From: JAKPBU01 sp964425695
GTDB lineage: Bacteria > Pseudomonadota > Gammaproteobacteria > Xanthomonadales > Xanthomonadaceae
Assembly (NCBI GenBank): GCA_964425695.1
Contig: CAYRNF010000015.1
Span: forward strand, 20,676 to 84,675
Reading direction: 5' to 3'
Length of the DNA: 64,000 nt
Made by a program: the position numbers and the translations under genes. Shown piece after piece: positions 1 to 10,249 of the stretch; positions within the stretch are counted from its first letter, which is position 1, and every line of letters starts with the position of its first letter. The notes beneath the pieces were generated by a model. That model was not told where the DNA came from. It was given only the letters and a program-made list of their open reading frames with translations, and did no database searches.

Positions 1-1763
1 AGGATGATCCGGCCCTGCAGTTCGTCGATCTCGTAATCGGCGCCCGGCTGCAGCTCGATTCGGTCCTCGACGCGGCCGGTGGTGTTGTCGCGGATCTCGA
101 TGACGACGCGCTCCGAACCGGGCAGCACGTCGGTGTGTCGCAGGTAGTACAGGCTGCCGCCGGTGCCCAGGAATTCGCTGTGGCCCGGCGCGGTCTGCGC
201 CTCGGAGCCGAACAGCTTCAGTTCGCTGCCCGGATCGCCCCATGCATTGCTGGCGCGGCTGCGCCACGACAGCGCGCCGCCGTAGAGCGCGCGCGAGTAC
301 TGGCCGTATTCGGTGCCGGTGATGCCGGTATTGAAGTTGCCCCACAGCGCCTGGCTCTTGTCCCAGTCCACGCGCACGTACAGGCGGCCCTGGGTGTCCA
401 CGTCGCGGTAGGTCGTGCTGTCGTCGCCGTACACCGGGTAGTACTGGTCCGGATCCAGGCGGCGGAAGATGTCCTGCGGGTCGGCGTCCCAGAAGCCGTC
501 GAACAGTTCGCTGACCTCGCGCTCCTGGGTGTCGGCCTGCGCGGTGACCAGGTATTTGCCCTTGATCTTGCCCTTCAGGTAGAAGGCCAGGCGGCCGTCG
601 ACCAGCAGGCTGTCGTCGTACCGGTCGGCATCGGCGCCCAGCGGCTCCACCGAACCGGACACGTCGTTGCCCGACACGGTCACGTCGGCCAGCGCCACCG
701 CGAACATGTAGCGCCCGCTCACGTCCACGTCGAGCGTGTGCAACGCCGGCTCGGCGCCGCGCGCGCGCAGGCCGATGTCGAAGCGGTGGCGCCCCACCGG
801 CACCAGGTACTCGGCCACGAGCTTGCGCTCCAGGTCCACCGGGTGGCTCTGGCCGTTGATCGTGACGCCCGCGTTCTCCGGCAGGTTGCGGCCCTGGATG
901 CGGATGCGCGACCCGTAGATCGGGATGTTCTGCTGGCGCAGCGAGTTCTCGCCGAACACGGCGTCCACCTGGCTGCGCTGCTGGGCTTCCTCCATGCTCA
1001 GCGCCAGGCCGCTCTGCCGTTCCACCGCGTTGCGCAGCACTTCCGCGCCGCGCTCGGCTTCTTCCGGCTTCACCAGCTGCAGGCGACGCGGATAGGTTTC
1101 GTCCACGCTGCCGTCGCTGCCGGTGGCGCGCACCAGGTAGACCAGCTCGTCGCCGGTGCGGGCTTCGAACCCGGCGGGCAACGCCCCGTCCCACTCGACA
1201 TCGCTCACCGACGCCACCGGCAACGGCACGCGCGCCAGCGGATCCACCAGGTCGACGTCGCTGGCGCGGTAGATGAGCACTTCGGCCTTCTCGATGAAGG
1301 CCGCGTAGTTGTTGTACGCGTAGAAGCGCACCGGCTTGGTCACCCGCGTGCCGTCGAAGGCCACCAGCGACGGCGCCGACACGTTGAACGACGGCTGGCC
1401 GAGGTTGGGATCCTCGGTGGCCCAGATCACGCCGCCGCCGGGCAGCTGCACCGACCACTTGCCGATCGCGACCGCCTTGCCGGGCTGCTCGGTGAGCACA
1501 TCCACGCGGCGGTCGGGCGCGAGCGCGGTCGATGAAGACGCTTCGCTGGTGCCCGTGGTTTCCGGTTCGCGCTCGCCGCGGGTGCGCACCCGCATCAGGA
1601 TCTCGCCGCCGTCTTCGCAGCGGTCGCCCTGGCACGTCACCGCGCCGTCGCCGCCCACGCGCGGCGCGGCCGCGTCCTGCGCGCGCCCTTGCGGTGCCGC
1701 CAGTGCGGACAGCGCAACCAGCAGGGCGCCGTGGAGGATCGTCTTGTTCATGGTCTTGTTCAT
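1..1763 (-). CDS. large exported surface/outer-membrane protein, 3' part beyond window edge
   Basis: About 587 codons are visible and the frame is still open at base 1, so the C-terminus lies outside the window. The protein begins MNKTMNKTIL with a hydrophobic stretch and a likely signal cleavage after GRAQ (about residue 29). It continues with a low-complexity segment, a carbohydrate-binding/Ig-like middle part and a region (about residues 390-580) rich in aromatic and charged beta-strand-like segments (GRYMFAVALADV, YPVYGDDSTTY, SLYYLRHTDVLPGSERV) that looks like the start of an outer-membrane barrel or large surface domain. It begins 10 bp after the stop of the OmpA/DUF11 repeat protein, so the two are probably cotranscribed. 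A 12-bp duplication gives two possible ATGs (1763 and 1751). I cannot name the family with certainty. The reading frame and export signal are seen; the surface location is inferred. Confidence 0.75.
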   Translation of the reverse strand, partial: MNKTMNKTILHGALLVALSALAAPQGRAQDAAAPRVGGDGAVTCQGDRCEDGGEILMRVRTRGEREPETTGTSEASSSTALAPDRRVDVLTEQPGKAVAIGKWSVQLPGGGVIWATEDPNLGQPSFNVSAPSLVAFDGTRVTKPVRFYAYNNYAAFIEKAEVLIYRASDVDLVDPLARVPLPVASVSDVEWDGALPAGFEARTGDELVYLVRATGSDGSVDETYPRRLQLVKPEEAERGAEVLRNAVERQSGLALSMEEAQQRSQVDAVFGENSLRQQNIPIYGSRIRIQGRNLPENAGVTINGQSHPVDLERKLVAEYLVPVGRHRFDIGLRARGAEPALHTLDVDVSGRYMFAVALADVTVSGNDVSGSVEPLGADADRYDDSLLVDGRLAFYLKGKIKGKYLVTAQADTQEREVSELFDGFWDADPQDIFRRLDPDQYYPVYGDDSTTYRDVDTQGRLYVRVDWDKSQALWGNFNTGITGTEYGQYSRALYGGALSWRSRASNAWGDPGSELKLFGSEAQTAPGHSEFLGTGGSLYYLRHTDVLPGSERVVIEIRDNTTGRVEDRIELQPGADYEIDELQGRII

Positions 1764-1773
1764 GGCGTGCCCC

Positions 1774-4700
1774 TCAGCGGCGCTGCAGGCCGACAGGGGC
1801 CGTCGGGTCTTCACTGGTTTCCACGCGCACCCGGGCGCGCACCTCCGGCGCGAGCCTGGCGGCCAGCGCGTCGTACACCGCCTTGGCGCGGCGCAGGCCG
1901 AGCTGCACGTTGTAGGCGTCGGCACCGCGCACGTCGGCCTTGCCGACCACGCCGACGATCAGGTCGCCGGGCGTGGTGGCGGCCAGCGCCTCGATGTCGT
2001 CCGCCACCTTGTCCAGGATCGCCGCGTACTGCGGCCTGATCTCGGCCTTGTCGGTGTCGAACAGCACGGTGCCGAGCACCGGGCCGTTTCCACTGGCGGT
2101 GGCGCCCAGCGATACCAGCAGGCTGCCGGGGTCGGCGGCATCGGTGCGCAGGCTCACGGTGAGCGCTGCCGCCTCTTCCGGCGACAGCTTCTGCAGCAAC
2201 GCATCGCGCACCGCCGCCGCGCGGTCGTAGGCGAGCGCCTGCGATTCGCCATTGGCAGCGATCACCACCTCGCCTGCGCCGTGCTTGCGCACCTGCTCTG
2301 CCATCGCGTCGATGACCGGCGCATGCCTGGCCGCGATCTGCGCGCTGTCCGGCGCGAACAGCACGGTGCCCAGCTCCAGTTCCACGGCCTGCGGCGCGGC
2401 TTGCACCAGGCCGGGGGGCAGCTTGACGCCGAAGTCGAAGCGCACCGGCAGCCCGGGCGTGATGCGGCGGACCAACGGATTGTCGGTGGTGAACGTGGTG
2501 CCCGGCGGCAGCGTGGCCGGATCGACCTTCAGGATGAAGTTGCGGCCGCGCTCGAAGCGTCCGCCATCGATCCCGACCACGTGGTAGCGGCCGTACTGGT
2601 CGGTTTCCATCAGCAGGCCTTCCACCGACGCGATGCGCACGCCGGGGATGCCGCGCTCGTCCACGCCGTCGTTGGCGATCACGTAGTCGACGCGGTAGCC
2701 GCCCTGCACCTGGCTCACGGTGCGCTGCACGGTGGGTGCAGCGGCGCTCAGGCCGCGCGCGGCCTCGCCCTGCCCGCGTTCCACCGTGGCATTGCCCGCG
2801 GCATCCATGCGCACCGTGACGCCTTCGGCAGTGGTCAGCACGAAGTCACCAGTGAACTCGGGCGCGGTCAGTACCTGGCTTACGACCACGCGGCGCGCCG
2901 CGGCCGGCTCGGCTTCGGACTGGCGTCCGCCGATCTCGCCCAGCGCGATGCCATGCAGTAGCGGCGCGCTGGCGTCGGCCTGGGGCTGCGGACCGTTGCC
3001 ACGGTCGACCGTCGTCGAACCTGCGACATAGGCCCCGGGCGCGAAGCCGCCCTGCACGCGCAGGCCGGTGATCTTCGCGCTGTCCTGCCAGCCGTCGCCG
3101 TCGCGGTCGTCGAACACGGTGCCGAGGATCAGCGAGTCGTCCACGGTCGGGTCGGCCACCAGCTGCACGCTGGCGGTACCGACGTTGGAGACCGACTGCC
3201 CGCCGTCCTGCAGCTGCGCGCTGTTGACGTGCAGGCCGCCGCGCACGCCGGCACCGACGCGGAGCAGGTAAGTGATCGTGGCGCGGCCGCCAATGGCGAT
3301 GTCGATCTGGTCCACGCGGATCGGATAGGTGCCCACCAGGCGCGCGGCGCCGTCGCGATCGGCCACGTCCAGCGAGCCGTCCACGAAGGTGAAGCCGGCC
3401 GGCGGCGTGTCGAGCAGCGTGCCGTCCACCACCGCGGCGTCGCCGGTGTTCTCCATCGTCACCGTGTAGCGCACCAGGTCGCCGGCACGCACGTCGCGCG
3501 GCGTGGCCTGCTTGGTCAGGCGCACGGCGGTTTCGCCCTGCACGTCGACGGTCACCGTCGCGGTGTCGCATACCGGCGTCGGCGCCGACGTGTCGCAGAC
3601 GCGATAGGTGAACGTATCGGTTCCCGTGAAGCCGGGATTGGACGTGTACGTGCACGCACCGGCCTGGCACACCACCGTGCCATTGGCCGGCGGCGTCACC
3701 ACGACCAGCGAGTTCGGGTCCAGCGGTGCGCCCGTGGTGGTGTCGTTACCCACCACCGTGATCACGACCGGCACTTCCGGATCGGCGGTGACGGTGTCGT
3801 CCGTGGCCGTCACCACGTTGCCCGGAATAGTCACCGACACCACCGCCCGGTCGCACACCGGCGTCGGCGTGGAGGTGTCGCACACCTGGTAGGTGTACGT
3901 GGCGGTGCCCGAGAAACCGGGGGCCGGCGTGAAGGTGATGGTGCCGTCCGGATTCGCCACGGCCGTGCCGTTGGGCGACTGCGCCACGATGCTCACCGAC
4001 GCCGGATTCAGCGGCGCACCGCCGCTGGTGTCGTTGCCCAGCACGTTGCTCGTGACCGGCGTGTTCTGCGTCGTAGTGACCGTGTCGTCGTTGGCCTGGA
4101 CCGCGTTGGGCTGGACCGTCACCGTGACCGTCGCCGTGGCGCAGTTGGTCGGGTTCAGCGCCTCGCACACCTGGTAGGTGAAGGTGTCGTTGCCCGAGAA
4201 ACCGGAGTTCGGCGTGTAGGTGATCGTCCCGTCCGGGTTGATCACGATGCTGCCGTTGGCAGGCGGGTTCACCTGCGTCACCGTCACCTGCGCCGGGGTC
4301 ACTGCCGCGCCGCCCAGCGTGTCGTTGCCGAGCACGGAGATGGTCACCGGCGTGTTCTGCGGCGTGGTGGCCGTGTCGTCGTTGGCGACGATGCTGGCCG
4401 CACCCACGGTCACCGTCACGGTGGCCGTGTCGCAGTTGGTCGGGTTGAGGATTTCGCAGATCTGATACGTCACGGTGTACGTGCCGGCCGGGGTGCCCGG
4501 CGCCACGTTGACCGCGCCCGTTGCCGGATCCAGCGTCACGTTGGGGTTCGACGTGCTGATCTGGGTCAACGTGACCGTCGCCAGCGTGGCAGGCTGACCA
4601 TTGAGCGTGTCGTTGACCAGCACGTTCGGCACGGCCGTGCCGCCCGTGGCGCCGCTTGCCACGGAACCCGTGTCGTCGACGGCGTCGATCGGCGCTGCAC

Positions 4701-7700
4701 CCACGGTCACCGTCACGGTGGCGGTGTCGCAGTTGGTCGGGTTGAGCTGCTCGCAGATCTGGTACGTCACGGTGTACGTGCCGGCCGGGGTGCCCGGTGC
4801 CACGTTGACCGCACCCGTTGCCGGATCCAGGGTGACGTTCGGAGTGGTGGTCGCGACCTGCGTCAGGATCACCGTCGCCAGCGTGGCCGGTGCGCCGTTC
4901 AACGTGTCGTTGACCAGCACGTTCGGCACGGCCGTGCCACCGGCTGCGCCATTCGGCACCGTACCGGTGTCGTTGACCGCATCGATGACGGCTGCGGCCA
5001 CCACGACCGTTGCCGTGGCGGTGTCGCAGTTGGTCGGGTTGAGCACTTCGCAGATCGTGTACGGGTAGGTGTACGTGCCCGCCGTGGTGCCGGGCGCCAC
5101 GGTGATCGTGCCGTCCGAGTTCATGGTGATGCTGCCGGCAGCCGGCGTGGGCGCCGCGCCCGGGGTCAGCGTGACGTTGCCGCCCGCGCCGACCGTGACC
5201 GGGTTCCCGCCGAGCGTGTCGTTGCCGAGTACCGAAGCCGTCGTGCCACCGGCTGCGCCATTGACCGGCGTGCCGCTGTAGTCGTCATTCACCGCATCGA
5301 TGACGGCCGCAGCCACGGTCACCGTGACCGTCGCGGTATCGCAGTTGGTCGGGTTGAGGATTTCGCAGATCTGGTAGGTCACCACGTACGTGCCAGCCGG
5401 GGTGCCCGGTGCCACGTTGACCGCACCCGTTGCCGGATCCAGGGTGACGTNNNNNNNNNNNNNNNNNNNNNNNNNNNNNNNNNNNNNNNNNNNNNNNNNN
5501 NNNNNNNNNNNNNNNNNNNNNNNNNNNNNNNNNNNNNNNNNNNNNNNNNNTCCCGCCGAGCGTGTCGTTGCCGAGTACCGAAGCCGTCGTGCCACCGGCT
5601 GCGCCGTTGACGGGCGTGGCCGTGTAGTCGTCGTTGACCGCGTCGATCACTGCAGCGCCGACGGTCACCGTGACAGTGGCGGTATCGCAGGTCGCTGGCG
5701 TGGTCGCCGGGTTGGTGCAGATCTGGTAGGTGACCGTGTAGGTGCCGGCCGGTGTACCGGCGGCCACGTTCACCGCACCGGTTGCCGGGTTCAGGGTGAC
5801 ATTCGGGTTGGTCGTTGCCACCTGGGTCAGCGTGACGTTCGCGAGCGTCGCCGGCTGGCCGTTGGAGACATCGTTCTGCAGCACGTTCGGCACCGCCGTG
5901 CCGCCCGCTGCACCGGTGGCGACGCTGCCGCTGTCGTCGATCGCATCGATGCTGGCGGTCACCGTGACCGTGGCGTTGGCCGTATCGCAGGTGGCAGGCG
6001 TGGTCGGCGGGTTCGTGCAGAGCGTGTACGGGTAGACATAGGTGCCCGGCGCGACGTTCGCGGCGACGGCGATCGTGCCGTCGGGATTCATCGTGATCCC
6101 GGCGGCCGGGCTGGCGCCCGGCGTCAGCGTGGCGTTGCCGCCCGCGCCGAGCGCGACCGCGACGCCATTGGTGGTGTCGTTGCCCACCACCGACGGCGTG
6201 GTGCCACCGGTGCCTGCCGGGAAGCTCTGCGGCGGCCCGAAGTCATCGACGGCATCGATGTTGGCGGCGACCGGCGTGACCACGGTGCTTGAGCAGCGCG
6301 CTGCGCCCGGGCAGGTGGGATCGCCGCCGCCGGAGACGGAAGCGGTATTGGTGAAGCTGGTACCGCCGGCATTCGCCGACGCGGCCGTTACCGGAATAAC
6401 GAAGCTGGTGCTGCTGCCCGCCGCCAGGCCGGCGGCGATGGTGCACGTCACCGTCTGACCCGAAGCCGAGCAGCCCGCCGGCAGGGTGCCGATCGTCAAG
6501 CCCGCGGGGATGGTGTCGGTGACGGTGGCGACCGCGGTGGTGGCGGCGGTGCCGGTGTTCTGCACGCCCAGGGTGTAGCTGGACGCCACGCCCACCGTGA
6601 AGCTGGCCGGGCCGGTCTTGGTCATCGTCAGCTGCGGAGCGGTGACCGGCGTGGTGACGCTGCTGGTGCAGCGCGCGGCCGCGGGGCACGTGGCATCGCC
6701 GCCGCCGGAGACGGTGGCGCTGTTGGTGACGCTTGCTGCCGCGGCTGCGGTGGGCGTCACCGGGATCACGAAGCTGGTGCTGGCCCCCGCGGCCAGGCCG
6801 GCCGCGATGGTGCAGGTCACGGCCTGGCCCGAAGCGGAACAGCCGGCCGGCAGCGTGCCGATGGCCAGGCCGGCCGGGATCGTGTCGGTGATCGTCGCCG
6901 TCGCCGTGGTCGCGGCCGTGCCGGTGTTCTGCACGGCCAACGTATAGCTGGCGGGCACGCCCACGGTGAAGCTGGCGGCCGAAGCCGTCTTCGTCAGGGT
7001 GAGCTGCGGGGCGTTGACAGGCGTGGGACCGGCCGTCGAAGCGCAGCGTGCGGCCGCAGGACAGGTGGCGTCGCCGCCGCCGGACGCCGTGGCGGTGTTG
7101 GTCACGCTGGGCTGCGCGGCAGCGGTAGGCGTCACCGGGATCACGAAACTGGTGCTGGCGCCGGCCGCGAGGCCCGCGGCGACGGTGCACGTCACCGTCT
7201 GGCCCGAGGCCGAGCAGCCCGCCGGCAGCGTGCCGATCGTCAAGCCGGCCGGGATCGCATCGGTGATCGTGGCTACGGCCGTGGTGGCAGCGGTGCCGGT
7301 GTTCGACAGCTGCAGCGTGTAGCTGGCCGGTACGCCCACCGTCCACGGGCTGGCGCTGGCGGTCTTCAGCAGGGTCAGCTGCGGCGCGTTCACCGGCGTG
7401 GTGACGCTGCTGGTGCAGCGCGCGTCGGCGGGACACGCGGCATCGCCGCCGCCGGACGCGGTCGCAGTGTTGGTCACGCTGGGTTGCGCGGCCGCGGTGG
7501 GCGTCACCGGGATCACGAAGCTGGTGCTGGCGCCGGCCGCGAGGCCCGCGGCGACGGTGCACGTCACCGTCTGGCCCGAAGCCGAGCACCCCCCCGGCAG
7601 CGTGCCCAGGGTCAGGCCGGCCGGGATCGCGTCGGTGATCGTGGCCACGGCCGTGGTGGCAGCGCTGCCGGTGTTCGACAGCTGCAGCGTGTAGCTGGCT

Positions 7701-8797
7701 GGCACGCCGACGGTGAACGACGCCGCGGACGCGGTCTTGGCCATTGTCAGCTGCGGCGCACCTGCGACCGGCGTGCTGACGGAGCTACTGCAACGGGCAA
7801 GCCCCGGGCACGTGAAGTCGCCCCCACCGGAAACCGCAGCCGTGTTGTTGGCGGTGGTGCCGGCGGCCGCGGCGGACGGCGTGACGGGGATGACGAAGCT
7901 GGCGCTGGCATTGACCGCCAGGCCGGCAGGGATCGTGCAGGTGACGGTCTGACCGGCGGCCGAGCAGCCTGCCGGCAGCGTGCCGATGGTGAGGCCCGCC
8001 GGGATGGCGTCGGTGATCGTGGCGACAGAATCGGTGGGCAGGCCGCCGATGTTCTGCACCGCCAGGGTGTAGCTGGCCGGCACGCCTACGGTGAAACCTG
8101 CCGCAGACGCGGTCTTGGTGATCGACAGCGCGGGCGGCGCGGGCGGCACGACGCAGGCCGCGTTGTCGGCGGTGTTCGTCTCCTGCCCTGCCCCCAGGGC
8201 GACGCCGTTGTACAGACCGCTGCCGGGCGTGGGCGTGGCCGCGCACGTATTGGACGGCGCGCTGTCCACGTAGCGGTACGTGATGCTGAGGTTGAAGGTA
8301 TGCGTGGCGCCGGCAGCGATGGCCGTGGACGGGGGCGCCAGCTGGTAGGGGCCGGCGGCGGCGGACGATCCGCCTGCGGGGGCCCCGGTGCCGGACGTGG
8401 TCCACGTGGCGCCGGTGATGCTGGTGTGGGACGGGAACACCGGGGAGTCGGCCAGCGGACCGTAGGTGCCCGCCGCGTTGCCGGTGTTGGTGACCGTCAC
8501 CGTGTAGGTGACGGTGTAGACACCGCTGCCGTCCGGGCCGCTGACGGTACCGGGGGCCTTGGCCGCGTTGATGCGGACCAGGCCATCGGTATCGGTCGCG
8601 GTGTTGTTGCCGCTGCACGCCGGCGGGGTTGCCGTTGTGCAGCCGCCACTGGGATCGGTGATGCCCGCCGGCGGGGCGATGGTGGCCGTGTTGCTGACCT
8701 GCGCAAGCGCGGCCGGCCCGAAGGCCAGGGTGGTGGCGAGGAGCGCGCACGACGCAAGGCGACGCAGCGCTGCTGAGAACGGACGGTTCGCTACCAC
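1774..8797 (-). CDS. giant surface protein: DUF11-type repeats, Ig/cadherin-like repeats, C-terminal OmpA-like domains (gene interrupted by assembly gap)
   Basis: One gene split only by the N gap at 5451-5550; the two flanking halves are open and in the same repeat family, and 100 N is not a multiple of three. The start is GTG at 8797 with GGGGAG five bases upstream. Order: signal peptide (cleavage near ALAQ, residue 33), one divergent domain, five DUF11-like units of about 124 residues (KTASAASFTVGVPASYTL... TITDAIPAGL), at least nine Ig/cadherin-like units of about 98-105 residues (GNDT...TPAGTYTVTYQIC), a final DUF11-like unit (VRLTKQATPRDVRAGDLV), and a C-terminus with two OmpA-like segments (GTVLFAPDSAQIAARH and GTVLFDTDKAEIRPQY). 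DUF11 and OmpA domains are typical of cell-surface and peptidoglycan-anchored proteins. Role in adhesion or matrix is inferred. It is the first gene of an operon with the protein ending at base 1. Confidence 0.88.
3540..6245 (-). repeat. tandem Ig/cadherin-like coding repeats, about 291-315 bp each, with gap
   Basis: A CGCAGTTGGT core recurs at 4431, 4729, 5025 and 5340, with diverged copies near 3555, 3846, 4137, 5680 and 5985. Each unit encodes a GNDT motif and an aspartate-rich linker (AVNDD, AVDDT). Two subtypes alternate (YTVTYQIC versus YTYPYTIC endings). At least nine units are visible; the N gap hides more. Confidence 0.9.
5451..5550. other. assembly gap (100 N) inside a tandem repeat array
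   Basis: Exactly 100 N, the conventional placeholder for a gap of unknown length. The left flank matches the bases before 4838 and the right flank matches bases from 5212 onward, both inside Ig-like repeat units of the same gene. The true gap therefore probably contains one or more further repeat units that could not be assembled. Confidence 0.98.
6270..8150 (-). repeat. five tandem DUF11-like coding repeats, about 372 bp each
   Basis: The conserved GCTGCGG that encodes the start of each unit recurs at 6631, 7003, 7378, 7750 and, in altered form, near 8117, giving spacings of 372, 375, 372 and about 367 bases. Long stretches between neighbouring units (for example 7080-7260 and 7440-7620) are almost identical, which suggests recent unequal recombination or gene conversion. 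Confidence 0.9.
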
Positions 8798-9002
8798 GAT
8801 GACTCCCCGGGATCACGCAGGCGCGGCCCCGACCCCCGGGACTCGCGCGTGCTGCAGGCCTCTACGAGACCATGCTCACAAAAGATTCACTAAGCTGACT
8901 GCTGCGGCACTAAACCACTGCCGGTCACAAAAAGACCCGACTCTGGTCACAGTTCCGAAGTGCGACGCGCACAGTTCAGCACGATTCGTGCCAATCGCAA
9001 CA

Positions 9003-9012
9003 GGGAATTTCC
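9003..9012. promoter_or_regulatory. GGGAATTTCC motif, candidate operator
   Basis: Palindromic core GGAATTTCC-like sequence about 205 bp upstream of the large surface-protein gene. It is the same core, on the other strand, as GGGGAA-A-TTCCCC at 31097-31109 between the secreted protein and the protease. Binding by any regulator is inference. Confidence 0.3.
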
Positions 9013-9276
9013 AGTGGCTATCTGCGTTTGGTTTCGCAAGTGATTGATTTACATACCTTCCCCGCGCTGTGACGCCTCGCACATCAGACAGGGCAAGCAG
9101 GGGTTGGCACCACGGTGGGGCGAGCACCTGGTGATCGCGTGTCCAGGTGAGCCGGGACACCGAGGGCAGTTGAATGGCTTGAAAGCGCAGCCGCGGCAAC
9201 GCCTCGACACGCCGGGCAAGACGACCGCGGCGGGGATTAGGGGTCGGCCTGCGGGCAGCCTCTTGGCAGCAAGGTG

Positions 9277-9301
9277 CGGTGCGCCGCGATGGGATTCGAA
9301 C
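9277..9301 (-). pseudogene. tRNA 3'-end-like fragment
   Basis: On the minus strand the sequence reads GTTCGAATCCCATC followed by GCGGCGCACC, the look of a tRNA T-loop, 3' T-stem strand and acceptor 3' strand. The 5' side of the T stem does not pair and no anticodon arm follows, so this is not a functional tRNA. It may be a remnant left by recombination at a tRNA gene. Confidence 0.4.
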
Positions 9302-9397
9302 CGCGCCTGCCTGGCCCTGCACGCACCGGGAGTCCACGGCGCGCCGCGGCGCGGACCCCGGATGGGCGCGCGGGCGGCTTCGAGAAAACTAGGGAGG

Positions 9398-9473
9398 TGG
9401 TGGGCCGTGATGGATTCGAACCATCGACCAGCGGATTAAAAGTCCGATGCTCTACCGACTGAGCTAACGGCCC
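9398..9473 (-). tRNA. tRNA-Lys (anticodon TTT)
   Basis: A 76-nt cloverleaf: acceptor GGGCCGT pairs with ACGGCCC, D-loop AGCTCAGTCGGTAGAG, anticodon loop CTTTTAA with anticodon TTT, T-loop GGTTCGAATCC, discriminator A and an encoded CCA. It lies downstream of queC in the same orientation, the usual position of tRNA-Lys after the tol-pal-cpoB cluster in many gammaproteobacteria. Confidence 0.97.
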
Positions 9474-9547
9474 ACGGGACTGCCGGCGTCGCGCCGGGCG
9501 CGCATTCTAGCGCAGGCCTAACCGTATGGACCGGTTGACGCAATGCG

Positions 9548-10249
9548 TCACTTGTAGCGCGTCACATCCGGCACGCCGGCGGCAGCGAAGCCTTCCGCGC
9601 GCAGCACGCAGGCGTCGCAATGGCCGCAGGCGCGGCCCGCCGCGTCCGCCTGGTAGCAGGACACCGTCCGCGCGAAGTCCACGCCCAGCGCGTTGCCCCG
9701 CTGCACGATGTCGCCCTTGGACAGCGCCATCAGCGGCGCATGGATGCGGATGGCGCCGCCCTCCACCCCGGAGCGCGTGGCCAGGTTCGCCAGCCGCTCG
9801 AACGCAGCGACGAATTCCGGCCGGCAGTCCGGGTAACCGGAGTAGTCCACCGCATTGACGCCGCAGAAGATGTCGGTGGCGCCGAGCACCTCCGCCCAGC
9901 CCAGCGCGACCGACAGCATGATCGTGTTGCGCGCCGGCACGTAGGTGGACGGGATGCCCTGCCCGATCACGTGGCCGTCCGCGTCGGTGGGCACGTCGAT
10001 CGCGTCGTCGGTCAGCGCCGAGCCGCCCAGCGCGCGCAGGTCCACGTGCACCACTTTGTGCGCCACGGCGCCGAGCGCCCGCGCGACGTCCGCCGCGGCA
10101 TCCAGCTCGGACGTGTGGCGCTGCCCGTAGCGCACGCTCAGCGCATGTGGCGCGAAGCCCTGTTCGCGCGCGATCGCCAGCACCACCGCCGAGTCCATCC
10201 CGCCCGACAGCAGCACCACGGCGGGCCTGCCGTGCGTCGCGGCGTTCAC
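9548..10249 (-). CDS. queC: 7-cyano-7-deazaguanine (preQ0) synthase QueC
   Basis: A 233-residue protein that converts 7-carboxy-7-deazaguanine, ammonia and ATP to preQ0 in queuosine biosynthesis, in the cytoplasm. The PP-loop ATP pyrophosphatase motif LLSGGMDSA lies near residue 13, and zinc-binding cysteines are seen at about 198, 208, 211 and 214 (RACGHCDAC). The chosen start is GTG at 10249, which overlaps the TGA of queE (GTGA), so the two are translationally coupled. Any longer upstream frame would read queE out of frame. Length and motifs fit the family. Confidence 0.95.
   Translation of the reverse strand: MNAATHGRPAVVLLSGGMDSAVVLAIAREQGFAPHALSVRYGQRHTSELDAAADVARALGAVAHKVVHVDLRALGGSALTDDAIDVPTDADGHVIGQGIPSTYVPARNTIMLSVALGWAEVLGATDIFCGVNAVDYSGYPDCRPEFVAAFERLANLATRSGVEGGAIRIHAPLMALSKGDIVQRGNALGVDFARTVSCYQADAAGRACGHCDACVLRAEGFAAAGVPDVTRYK

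Larger units (their letters stand above)
8798..9397. promoter_or_regulatory. 600-bp non-coding region, including upstream region of the repeat-protein operon
   Basis: No credible gene is seen. Bases 8860-9060 are clearly richer in A and T than the surroundings and lie just upstream of the GTG start at 8797, so they most likely hold the operon promoter. An interrupted-palindrome-like GGGAATTTCC occurs at 9003-9012. Bases 9061-9397 are GC-rich and hold a tRNA-like fragment near 9275 but no gene. Confidence 0.5.

Noticed and set aside
3229..5610. Plus-strand frame opposite the repeat array
   Set aside because: Repeats of the real gene create a periodic His/Arg/Val-rich shadow frame. It also crosses the N gap.
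3540..8150. Possible CRISPR array from the dense repeats
   Set aside because: Units of 290-375 bp are coding and in frame, with no short spacers and no cas genes.
5285..8797. Two separate surface proteins instead of one
   Set aside because: The break coincides exactly with the 100-N gap in a shared repeat family; there is no stop or start signal there.
8876..9337. Minus-strand frame of about 150 codons
   Set aside because: No start signal, no recognisable motif, and it covers the AT-rich promoter region and the tRNA fragment.
9274..9462. Small frame ending in GFEPSTSGLKVRCSTD
   Set aside because: This is the well-known translation artefact of a reversed tRNA-Lys gene.
9277..9473. Tandem functional tRNA genes
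   Set aside because: The first sequence has only the 3' half of a tRNA and the T stem does not pair.
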